Shown: piece after piece, positions 15,466 to 20,949 of the stretch
Layout: each line of letters begins with the position of its first letter
Position numbering within the stretch: the stretch's first letter is position 1
IMG/VR virus record: IMGVR_UViG_3300017917_002337
Location: 1 to 24,164 of that record
DNA length: 24,164 bases
Source: a virus
Reading direction: 5' to 3' (one strand)
Notes under the pieces: generated by a model
Databases searched by the model: none
What the model was told of the DNA's origin: nothing
What the model saw: only the letters and a program-made list of their open reading frames with translations
Made by a program: the position numbers and the translations under genes

Positions 15466-16524
15466 TTAATTTATAAAAAACGATTTGTTTACAACAGCCT
15501 GATAATCAGCATCCGTCATATTTTTCTTCTTAGGTAGCTCTTTGAACATACCAATCTGGCCAAGAAAACCTAGTCCAATTCTAACATCATCCTCACCATA
15601 AGAATTCTTAATTAGTCTAAGGCTTCTGAAATACTTTGCACCATACTCATCTTTTAGTTTCATTAAGTCATATCCAGAAGGATCAGCCACTTTATACCTC
15701 ATAGGATCAAATAAGGCTAATACAACATCAGCATCATTCTGTGTAGAAGAACTGTCTGCAAAATCCTCTAATTGAGGCTCTACATCACCGTTCTTTATCC
15801 TCATAGGATTGCTAATATCACGATTGAACTGACTAACCACCACTGGCGTATATCCATAGAAATCTCTGGCATACCTGAGCTCATCACTCATCTTGTCAAT
15901 AGACTGTTTCTTTGTAGGTAGGTCCTTTGTAAGCTTCAATAAACCAATGTGATCAATAATGACAATTGTCACTTCATGCTCGTTATTTGGTATATAGCGC
16001 CTATTATACTCATCAATCTGCTCAATGCGCCCATTTTGCACAGCGTGCTCCTTTAATTCTTTAGCTATACCTACAGGATTCTCTGCACCATCAATGATTG
16101 TAATTACATCTTCCATAGCCTGGATGTAATCTTCGTACATTAGAAAAAGATCGTGCTCATCCTTAGTCATCTTATCTGTCCAGCCCAACATCTTAGAAAC
16201 TGGAACAATTATCCCCTGATCTATAAAGATCTTCCTACTCACCCATTTTGCCAATTTGTAGGTTTTAGAACGCTCCATTGAACGATATATAATGCGTAAT
16301 TTGATCTTTGGGTCTTTCTGACTGATATACCAGTCAAAAGGGTTCAAGACAAACGCATCATCAATGAAACTTGTTTTACCAGATCCTGTAAGTCCACCTA
16401 CAAGGAAATACATAGATTTTCTGATTCCTATATACCGGTTTAGTCTGTTAAAGCCCATGGGAATACCACCGTTATTACCAGCTAAACCATTCTCAACCGC
16501 TTGTTTCAATACATCAAAGCTCAT
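15466..16524 (-). CDS. dnaB: DnaB-type replicative helicase (RecA domain only)
   Basis: 352 residues, about 100 shorter than bacterial DnaB because the N-terminal primase-interacting domain is absent. Walker A is GLTGSGKT (44-51), SMER (82-85) is the DnaB-type motif H1a, Walker B is VIVIIDH (186-192), and VVVSQFNRDIS (228-238) is motif H3 with its Gln and Arg. The hexamer would unwind phage DNA at forks. It follows a palindrome-rich non-coding region with a consensus promoter, so it heads the replication transcript. A loader is not obvious; the protein at 20950-21588 is a weak candidate. Confidence 0.9.
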   Translation of the reverse strand: MSFDVLKQAVENGLAGNNGGIPMGFNRLNRYIGIRKSMYFLVGGLTGSGKTSFIDDAFVLNPFDWYISQKDPKIKLRIIYRSMERSKTYKLAKWVSRKIFIDQGIIVPVSKMLGWTDKMTKDEHDLFLMYEDYIQAMEDVITIIDGAENPVGIAKELKEHAVQNGRIEQIDEYNRRYIPNNEHEVTIVIIDHIGLLKLTKDLPTKKQSIDKMSDELRYARDFYGYTPVVVSQFNRDISNPMRIKNGDVEPQLEDFADSSSTQNDADVVLALFDPMRYKVADPSGYDLMKLKDEYGAKYFRSLRLIKNSYGEDDVRIGLGFLGQIGMFKELPKKKNMTDADYQAVVNKSFFIN

Positions 16525-16737
16525 AAATTACCAATTTTTGGTACTATTAGTACGATTATCAAACCAAAAATAAAACGCATGAGTTTTTTGGCAAAATTCA
16601 TGCAAATCTGTCGCAAATGTTTGCCACTTTTGAGACAAAAGCTGTCTAAAATTTGTCACGATTATTTGAAAAATTGTGACATAAATAAGTGTAATTTTTT
16701 GCGAATAGTAGCACTTTTCATCACTTATTGCAAATTA
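16525..16737 (-). other. Palindrome-rich non-coding region upstream of dnaB
   Basis: 213 bp without an accepted gene. Besides the promoter it holds GCAAA-TG-TTTGC (16613-16624), AGACA-N5-TGTCT (16633-16647), and TGTCAC-N16-GTGACA (16654-16681). A possible weak terminator for the gene ending at 16738 could form from AAGTG/CACTT repeats (16687-16726). The density of inverted repeats next to a replicative helicase suits a control region or replication origin; neither is shown. Confidence 0.5.
16565..16595 (-). promoter_or_regulatory. Consensus Bacteroidota-type promoter of dnaB, with flanking inverted repeat
   Basis: Minus-strand TTTG (16592-16595), 19 bp, then TATTTTTG (16565-16572) match the consensus exactly. 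An inverted repeat GCATGA (16577-16582) / TCATGC (16598-16603) brackets the -33 box, and GTAC-N5-GTAC (16541-16553) lies just after the predicted start near 16558. Both could be operators. Confidence 0.7.
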
Positions 16738-17064
16738 TTACTTCTGGGTGACATTATTGTCGCTCACAAAAGACTTTGGTGCTAATTCAGATATTCTATC
16801 TGTTTTTGCTGCCAGAATACCTCTACCATACCAATACCCTTGTACAGATTTCTGTACAGATTCCTGTACATCAAGTTTGAGATGAAGATAACCTTTTATA
16901 AATCCATTGATAAAAAAGTTTTTATCATTCTCATCACAACCATCACATCCTTCCCAGGATTGTTCTGCTAAGTTTTTTACTCTTTCCAGTTCAGCTTTAC
17001 GTTTTTCATTCTGTTCAATAACGTCTGCTTGTCTTTGATATTCATTCCATTGTGCTGGTGTCAT
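16738..17064 (-). CDS. Accessory cassette protein of unknown function (108 aa)
   Basis: The N-terminal 35 residues are a charged helix; then SWEGCDGCDENDKNFFINGF has a CDGC pair, and residues about 66-77 carry a triple repeat of VQ.S encoded by three 12-bp units. The C-terminus is Ser/Asn-rich. The start is fixed by the junction leader AAAAAAGATTAGTT-ATG, which is shared with other genes here. Last gene of the small-gene cassette. Confidence 0.7.
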   Translation of the reverse strand: MTPAQWNEYQRQADVIEQNEKRKAELERVKNLAEQSWEGCDGCDENDKNFFINGFIKGYLHLKLDVQESVQKSVQGYWYGRGILAAKTDRISELAPKSFVSDNNVTQK

Positions 17065-17088
17065 AACTAATCTTTTTTAGGTTGTTTA
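17065..17088 (-). repeat. Junction repeat copy (QPKKD end plus leader)
   Basis: Same unit as at 18494-18515, encoding the KQPKKD end of the zinc-ribbon-like protein and the leader of the 108-aa gene. Confidence 0.75.
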
Positions 17089-17264
17089 ATATATTTTTGA
17101 AGTATGTATTGCAGTTTTGACATTCCAATGGTTAGTCCTTCTTTTTTAGGTATTTCAGTATCATACATATCAACACCTTCTTGGATAACTGATTCTGATT
17201 CTACACAATCAAAACAAAAACCCATTCTAAGTTCTTGCTCTCTGTTACAACATTTACATTCCAT
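17067..17264 (-). CDS. Small zinc-ribbon-like protein with KQPKKD tail
   Basis: 65 residues. Cysteines at 3, 5, 6, 17 and 20 (ECKCCNREQELRMGFCFDC) suggest a small zinc knuckle; then MYDTEIPKKEGLTIGMSKLQ. The protein seems to have its natural end near LQYILQKY, followed by the tail IKQPKKD, which is encoded by the repeated junction. Function unknown; zinc binding is inferred from the Cys pattern. Confidence 0.75.
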   Translation of the reverse strand: MECKCCNREQELRMGFCFDCVESESVIQEGVDMYDTEIPKKEGLTIGMSKLQYILQKYIKQPKKD

Positions 17265-17287
17265 AATTAATCTTTTTTAGGTTGTTT
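17265..17287 (-). repeat. Junction repeat copy (QPKKD end plus leader)
   Basis: Same unit with one base change (TAATT instead of TAGTT), encoding the KQPKKD end of the 45-aa protein and the leader of the zinc-ribbon-like gene. Confidence 0.75.
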
Positions 17288-17404
17288 GTTTTTCCAATAA
17301 AATCTACTATAATTTCTATAAAAATCAATACCACAAATTGTATAAGATATAAATTCCATCCATCTATATTTTGATACTATAATAAACTCTTTGAGCCTGT
17401 TCAT
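17267..17404 (-). CDS. 45-aa cassette protein with KQPKKD tail
   Basis: A short basic, aromatic protein (MNRLKEFIIVSKYRWMEF at the start, SRFYWKNKQPKKD at the end). Its ATG overlaps the upstream stop as TAATG, and its stop is 2 bp before the next ATG, so spacing supports a real gene. The last six residues are the junction-encoded tail shared with genes at 17067 and 18496. Function unknown. Confidence 0.55.
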   Translation of the reverse strand: MNRLKEFIIVSKYRWMEFISYTICGIDFYRNYSRFYWKNKQPKKD

Positions 17405-17997
17405 TATTTAGGTTGTTTAAGTGATAACATTAAGTATTCAGCAGTTAATCCTGTTTCTCTGCTTTTCTCAACTATTTCTTTAACTTGTTCCTCTGTATAT
17501 AGAGTTTCTTTGGCTTTGTTGTAACCCCATTTAGCACCTAATTCAAAACCTAATAACTGACCATCATTATATTGACCATCGTCAAGATGCTTAGTATATG
17601 GAAGTTTATTAAGTTCATCTTCTAACCCTAATTCCCATACATCATCTTTATAGAACCCATCCCTATCATTTAATTCCATAATCTCTTTGATAAGTTCTTT
17701 TTGGCTTTCTTTCTTACCAGTTTTTGTAAATTCTAATTCTCCTGATGGAATTAGTTTGGCATAACGTTTGAAATCATCAAGTGTAGGTAGTTTCCTATCA
17801 GTATTTGTATTTGTTTCCCATATATTTACTATCTCAAACTCTACTTTTTTACCCTCCCAAGCACTATCTCTTACGGCATAACTTAGACTTTCATCTTCTG
17901 GATGTAATGGTAAATAATGAAGTGGCTCAAGATATTCTTTCGGGTTTGAAAACCTGACTACCCACCCTTGTTCTGTTTTATGTAATGTTCCTTTCAT
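17404..17997 (-). CDS. Two-part accessory protein, MKGTL-type N-domain plus TEEQV/SLKQPK C-module
   Basis: 197 residues. The N-terminal part (1-62: MKGTLHKTEQGWVVRFSNP, then KKVEFEIVNIWET) is a small beta domain seen as a free protein in Bacteroidota phages. The C-terminal part (about 97-197) is related to the separate gene at 18496-18804: ELIKEIMELNDRDGFYKDDV versus QLITEIMDLDAKDGLYEDDV, then YTEEQVKE, then SLKQPK. This looks like a fusion made by recombination between cassette members. No catalytic motif is visible. Confidence 0.8.
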   Translation of the reverse strand: MKGTLHKTEQGWVVRFSNPKEYLEPLHYLPLHPEDESLSYAVRDSAWEGKKVEFEIVNIWETNTNTDRKLPTLDDFKRYAKLIPSGELEFTKTGKKESQKELIKEIMELNDRDGFYKDDVWELGLEDELNKLPYTKHLDDGQYNDGQLLGFELGAKWGYNKAKETLYTEEQVKEIVEKSRETGLTAEYLMLSLKQPK

Positions 17998-18281
17998 TGT
18001 ATTTCTATTTCAGAGTTAAAATATCTTTGTTTTAATTCGTTAAATCCTTTGGCATTACCTGTGTTTGGGTCTAATGTATTATATAAAATCTCTGCACCAT
18101 ATTCAATAGAATGTTCAGCAAGTTTTTCTGCTGGTATTAGCTGATATATTTTACGCTTCATATCTGTAACATTTAAATAAACCTTATCCTGTGAAAAATC
18201 CATAAATTTATCTAATAACTCGTCTAATTCATTTATAAATTCATTACTAATAAGTGAATAGTCTTGTAGTTTAATTTTCAT
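17994..18281 (-). CDS. Cassette protein of unknown function (95 aa)
   Basis: Mainly helical and acidic (EFINELDELLDKFMDFSQDK), ending ELKQRYFNSEIEIQ. The start has the junction leader AAAAAAGATTAGTT-ATG although the upstream gene does not end in QPKKD, so the leader travels separately from the tail. It overlaps the next gene by 4 bp. Confidence 0.7.
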   Translation of the reverse strand: MKIKLQDYSLISNEFINELDELLDKFMDFSQDKVYLNVTDMKRKIYQLIPAEKLAEHSIEYGAEILYNTLDPNTGNAKGFNELKQRYFNSEIEIQ

Positions 18282-18322
18282 AACTAATCTTTTTTAAATA
18301 TTATTTCATATACAACTTTTGT
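18282..18322 (-). repeat. Junction leader copy without the QPKKD-coding part
   Basis: Minus strand TTTAAAAAAGATTAGTT (18282-18298) directly before ATG 18281 matches the leader half of the repeat at 17065, 17265 and 18494. The upstream half, which would encode KQP, is absent. Confidence 0.6.
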
Positions 18323-18493
18323 TCAATAGTAAACTTCAATTATATGACACGGTTCAATCTTCGATGCGATTGGTATTGCTTGATTTGCCTCTAATAAATT
18401 AGAGTATTTGGTTGCGTATAACCAGCCTTTGAATTCCTTATAAGAGTCTGCCCAAAATCCTAATCTTACGCTTTGTATTACATATGCTTTCAT
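18323..18493 (-). CDS. 56-aa cassette protein of unknown function
   Basis: Starts at ATG 18491-18493 directly after the junction repeat and reads MKAYVIQSVRLGFWADSYKE, ending EPCHIIEVYY before TGA 18323-18325. The pattern of short beta segments and a helix looks like a genuine small domain, and it fills an otherwise empty 200-bp gap with normal spacing. Function unknown. Confidence 0.6.
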   Translation of the reverse strand: MKAYVIQSVRLGFWADSYKEFKGWLYATKYSNLLEANQAIPIASKIEPCHIIEVYY

Positions 18494-18515
18494 AACTAAT
18501 CTTTTTTAGGTTGTT
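18494..18515 (-). repeat. Junction repeat copy (QPKKD end plus leader)
   Basis: Minus strand reads TTAAACAACCTAAAAAAG then ATTAGTT-ATG: the upstream gene ends KQPKKD-stop and the downstream ATG follows 2 bp later. Other copies are at 17065-17088, 17265-17287 (TAA in place of TAG) and a shortened one at 17404-17420. These are the boundaries of the small-gene cassette. Confidence 0.75.
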
Positions 18516-18804
18516 TAAGTGATTGGATGATTTCTTCTTCTGACCATTTAGTTCTTAAATCATTATTATCCCCGTAATGTAAAACCATATTAAGGTCAAC
18601 TGTTCCATCAATAGAATCTGCTTCCCAAGCCATTCTTATTGCTTCCCTAACTTGTTCTTCTGTGTATAGAGTACATTCAACTATTACACCATCAAATGCT
18701 TTTTCTTTTGATACTAATTTCTCAACATCATCTTCATACAACCCATCCTTAGCATCTAAGTCCATTATTTCTGTAATGAGTTGTTTTTGTTTTTCTTTGT
18801 TCAT
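18496..18804 (-). CDS. TEEQV/SLKQPKKD-type accessory protein
   Basis: 102 residues, acidic and helical: KQLITEIMDLDAKDGLYEDD, then LYTEEQVREAIRMAWEADS, then WSEEEIIQSLKQPKKD. It is the free-standing counterpart of the C-terminal half of the protein at 17404-17997. The YTEEQVREA...IIQSLKQPKK layout is common in small Bacteroidota phage proteins with no known role. First accepted soluble protein of the cassette after the 29-aa membrane peptide. Confidence 0.8.
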   Translation of the reverse strand: MNKEKQKQLITEIMDLDAKDGLYEDDVEKLVSKEKAFDGVIVECTLYTEEQVREAIRMAWEADSIDGTVDLNMVLHYGDNNDLRTKWSEEEIIQSLKQPKKD

Positions 18805-18807
18805 AAA

Positions 18808-18897
18808 CTATTTCATTAATTGTTTAATCATATCGATAGATGCTACAATGACAAAAACCACTAATGTGATTAGTGCTGATACTATAATATATTCCAT
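18808..18897 (-). CDS. 29-aa single-pass membrane peptide
   Basis: MEYIIVSALITLVVFVIVAS (1-20) is an almost uninterrupted hydrophobic helix, followed by IDMIKQLMK, a short amphipathic basic end. The stop is 3 bp before the next ATG and the start is 4 bp after the upstream gene, matching local spacing. Such peptides in phages may act on the host membrane or as toxins/holin-like factors, but the sequence does not decide. Confidence 0.5.
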   Translation of the reverse strand: MEYIIVSALITLVVFVIVASIDMIKQLMK

Positions 18898-18901
18898 AAA
18901 G

Positions 18902-19375
18902 TTAATTAATTGCTCTATATTGAAATTTATACCCCATAACGTTTAGTGCTTTTATCAAACTTGCTATAGATATTTTTCCTTGAACCTCTCTTGTTTCCAT
19001 ATCAAGAACTGCCTGTTTACTTATTCCAAGAAGCTCTCCCAACTCTTCCATAGATAGATTTTTCTCCAATCTACAGCGTTTTATTTCTCCTATTGGAGAA
19101 GAATCGTAATGCTCAAATCCATACTTCCACAACAATGCCTTATCAAGACCTTCAACAAACTCCTGAAGCTCTTGTGTATAACAAAACCATTCTCCATTAG
19201 AAAGAATATGTTTAAACCTTTCGTGATAGGTGGATTCATCATTCAAATCCCCTTCAATTAAAGCAAGAACTTTCAACCTAACAGGACAGCTAGTTTGAAG
19301 ATCACTCAATCTACTACGAATATCACCAGTGTATCCAATCTTTACATAATCTGTATGATTTATAAAATATATCAT
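18902..19375 (-). CDS. Regulator: T5orf172/GIY-YIG-like domain fused to XRE helix-turn-helix
   Basis: 157 residues. Residues 1-75 (YFINHTDYVKIGYTGDIRSR, LQTSCPVRL, YHERF, NGEWF) match the T5orf172/MUG113 branch of the GIY-YIG superfamily, with Arg20 or Arg22 and His51/Glu52 as possible active-site residues. Residues 95-157 are an XRE-type HTH (MEELGELLGISKQAVLDMET) with a C-terminal extension REVQGKISIASLIKALNVMG that resembles mobile mystery protein A. Repeated AAGTAAAG-type sites overlap its promoter, so it probably represses itself. Nuclease activity is uncertain; DNA binding is well supported. Confidence 0.85.
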   Translation of the reverse strand: MIYFINHTDYVKIGYTGDIRSRLSDLQTSCPVRLKVLALIEGDLNDESTYHERFKHILSNGEWFCYTQELQEFVEGLDKALLWKYGFEHYDSSPIGEIKRCRLEKNLSMEELGELLGISKQAVLDMETREVQGKISIASLIKALNVMGYKFQYRAIN

Positions 19376-19379
19376 ATTT

Positions 19380-19449
19380 CTTTACTTTTTAGTAAAGATA
19401 CGTATAAGTAAAGATATAACCAAATAAAAGTAAGTTTATAACTTTACTT
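19380..19449 (-). promoter_or_regulatory. Autoregulated promoter with five AAGTAAAG-type operator sites
   Basis: Minus-strand TTTG (complement of 19421-19424), 20 bp, then TATCTTTA (19393-19400) is one base from the -33/-7 consensus. The motif (A)AGTAAAG or its complement occurs at 19380-19386, 19391-19397, 19406-19413, 19428-19434 (AAGTAAG) and 19442-19449. The first two form a palindrome with a 4-bp spacer covering the -7 box and the start site. Confidence 0.65.
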
Positions 19450-19761
19450 TTAATAAAATTCTTCTAATTGTGTTTGTTTTAATAATTCATCCATTGAAAA
19501 ATCTGTGTCATTACAGTCTTTAATTAGTTCTATTAACTTTTTTAGATTTTCTTCTGTAAAAGCAAATCGAGAGGCATCAAAATATTCATAAGGTAGTTCG
19601 TTTTCTGTTAACTGAATTTCTGAAAGTAAAAATGCTAATTTTTTCTGAGGTAAAACAGTAACACTATATATTACATGATATATATTTCCTTTCTTAACCC
19701 ATTTTTCTTTAGGTATAATTATAGGTTTATCAGAATCATTAATACAAATAGTTTCAATCAT
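19450..19761 (-). CDS. Conserved small phage protein of unknown function (103 aa)
   Basis: MIETICINDSDKP at the start, then EKWVKKGNIYHVIYSVTVLP, then ELPYEYFDASRFAFTEENLK. This follows a widespread small phage family with the pattern CIDDSN..P..W(V/I)KKG and YEYF.ASRF, probably a small beta-barrel. Its start overlaps the stop of the GIY-YIG gene by 4 bp, and a partial second copy of its first codons stands upstream of that gene (20501-20536). Confidence 0.8.
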   Translation of the reverse strand: MIETICINDSDKPIIIPKEKWVKKGNIYHVIYSVTVLPQKKLAFLLSEIQLTENELPYEYFDASRFAFTEENLKKLIELIKDCNDTDFSMDELLKQTQLEEFY

Positions 19762-20414
19762 TTGTTATTCTTTTTATTTTCTAAATATTTTTTTCTTCCA
19801 GCTATCATTTTAGCTTTTGTTTCTTCAGAAATACCTCTTTTTTTAGCAGATTCACTCATTTTAAGTAATGTTTCAGGAGAATTTTTCTTTCCTTTGTGAA
19901 TTTTTTTCATTAGCTCACTAAACTCTTTTTTATGTTTCTTTCCATGAAAAAATTTCTTACCTTTAGAATGAGCTTTTTTTAATCCTTCACTTAAACTTTT
20001 TTTATGTTCTTCAGATAATTTCACTCCTTTTCTAGCCATGGATAAATTTTTTAATTGCTGTTCTGTGAATTTATATCCTTTATTCTTTAAAGATATTTTT
20101 TTCTTTGTTTCTTCAGAATGACTACCATTGCTTCCAGGTTCTTTTATATTCATCATTTCAAAATTACAATTCTTATATTGTTGCCAATAAAAAACTTCAT
20201 AGTTATTTAAAACCTCTTGAGAAACATCGCTTGGAAGTTCATAAACTAATTCAATTAAATGAGCTTTTGAGCCATACTTTAAAAAAGAATTGTATAATAT
20301 TCTTTGACTAAAACATCTAATATTTTTATAATTTCTAAATCTTGTTACATGATCTCTAGTTTGACCAATATAAACTTTACCAGAAGGGCTAATTATTCTA
20401 TATATTCCTGTCAT
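19758..20414 (-). CDS. GIY-YIG homing endonuclease with NUMOD3 repeats
   Basis: 218 residues. GIY at 3-5, YIG at 15-17 (SGKVYIGQT), Arg25 and catalytic Glu73 (NNYEVFYW) form a complete GIY-YIG nuclease domain. Residues about 97-212 are NUMOD3 repeats (SEETKKKISLKNKG, SEEHKKSLSEGLKKA, SEETKAKMIAGRKK) for DNA binding. Very A/T-rich and Lys-rich. Unlike the first GIY-YIG protein it lacks a NUMOD1 C-terminus. It overlaps the next gene by 4 bp, as if it entered at that gene's 5' end. Confidence 0.92.
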   Translation of the reverse strand: MTGIYRIISPSGKVYIGQTRDHVTRFRNYKNIRCFSQRILYNSFLKYGSKAHLIELVYELPSDVSQEVLNNYEVFYWQQYKNCNFEMMNIKEPGSNGSHSEETKKKISLKNKGYKFTEQQLKNLSMARKGVKLSEEHKKSLSEGLKKAHSKGKKFFHGKKHKKEFSELMKKIHKGKKNSPETLLKMSESAKKRGISEETKAKMIAGRKKYLENKKNNK

Positions 20415-20500
20415 AAAATTATTTTTAATAAAATTACTAAGAAATATTCATATAGAAAAATTTATTTACAAATTATAAAAATATATTCTAACAAGTTTGA

Positions 20501-20536
20501 TTAATTCTCATCGTCAATACATATACATTCTACCAT
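20501..20536 (-). pseudogene. Possible remnant of the original 5' end of the 103-aa gene
   Basis: The frame MVECICIDDEN-stop begins 7 bp after the stop of the 64-aa gene. It resembles MIETICINDSD at the start of the 103-aa protein: 6 of 11 residues are identical and 24 of 36 bases match by hand alignment. It probably marks the former start before the GIY-YIG gene entered. The rest of 20415-20543 is A/T-rich with no other gene. Confidence 0.45.
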
Positions 20537-20543
20537 AACATTA

Positions 20544-20738
20544 TTATTTTACAATCAAATCTCCATTAACTTCTAATATCAATCTACCATTAACTATTAC
20601 AGCTGGAGGATCTCCTTTATAAACAACCAAATCTTGGTTGATGGTCACTCTTGGTGGATTGTTAAATGTTAACAACCAATGCCATTTGTCTATAATATAA
20701 TATTTAATCTTTTTTAGAGTCTTTTTTACTTTGTACAT
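20544..20738 (-). CDS. Small protein of unknown function (64 aa)
   Basis: A basic N-terminal helix (KKTLKKIKYYIIDKWHWLL) is followed by a beta-hairpin-like half with repeats of the form VxINQDLVVYKGDPP and VIVNGRLILEVNGDLIVK. It lies 14 bp after the tRNA-like gene and may share its promoter. No family recognised. Confidence 0.6.
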   Translation of the reverse strand: MYKVKKTLKKIKYYIIDKWHWLLTFNNPPRVTINQDLVVYKGDPPAVIVNGRLILEVNGDLIVK

Positions 20739-20752
20739 AAATTATTATTTAG

Positions 20753-20822
20753 TGCTCAAAATAGGATTCGAACCTATAACTGAAACTTACGCAACTGCTT
20801 TAACCAATTAAGCTATTTGAGC
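20753..20822 (-). tRNA. tRNA-like gene with non-canonical anticodon arm
   Basis: Acceptor stem GCTCAAA/TTTGAGC is a perfect 7-bp pair, extended by 2 bp. T8-A9, the D-arm GCTT-AATTGGTTA-AAGC, and the T-arm ATAGG-TTCGAAT-CCTAT are textbook. The part between D-arm and T-arm is only about 19 bases, roughly four short; the best anticodon stem is AGTTG/CAGTT with two G-T pairs and a 9-base loop CGTAAGTTT, leaving no variable loop. I cannot assign an anticodon. CCA is not encoded. It may be a decayed tRNA or a tRNA with an unusual role. Confidence 0.65.
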
Positions 20823-20858
20823 ACACAACTTATTATCCTATGTCAGTAGGGAAGTTGC

Positions 20859-20891
20859 CAAACCTATCTAGCTTACGATCTAGCTCTCAAC
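20859..20891 (-). promoter_or_regulatory. Probable promoter of the tRNA-like gene
   Basis: Minus-strand GTTG (20888-20891), 21 bp, then TAGGTTTG (20859-20866) match the consensus with one mismatch in the -33 box. AAGTTG/CAACTT (20852-20857, 20888-20893) brackets it, and CTAG-N8-CTAG (20868-20883) fills the spacer, so it may be regulated. Confidence 0.5.
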
Positions 20892-20892
20892 T

Positions 20893-20949
20893 TGATTTTC
20901 ATCAGAGGTAAAGAGGAACTACGATCCTTTGTACTTCAGGCACATCATC
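20893..20949 (-). other. Short non-coding stretch with small hairpins
   Basis: Between the gene ending at 20950 and the promoter. It holds TGAT-GAAA-ATCA on the minus strand (20893-20904), a stem with a GNRA-type loop, and an imperfect hairpin at 20910-20930 (AAA/TTT and GGA/TCC). It could be a structured RNA leader or weak terminator; no known RNA family recognised. Confidence 0.3.

Noticed and set aside
16541-16681. CRISPR-like repeats
   Set aside because: The repeats are short inverted pairs of different sequence, not regularly spaced direct repeats.
16501-16785. 94-codon open frame on the plus strand across the non-coding region
   Set aside because: It overlaps the dnaB start and the end of the 108-aa gene on the opposite strand, has no recognisable protein pattern, and all other genes are on the minus strand.
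17065-18515. Insertion sequence or integron-like att sites at the junction repeats
   Set aside because: No transposase or integrase is in the window, the units lack core-site features, and they encode protein ends and leaders.
20823-20949. A second tRNA upstream of the tRNA-like gene
   Set aside because: No T-arm of the GGTTCGAATCC type and no acceptor stem; the visible repeats fit a promoter region better.
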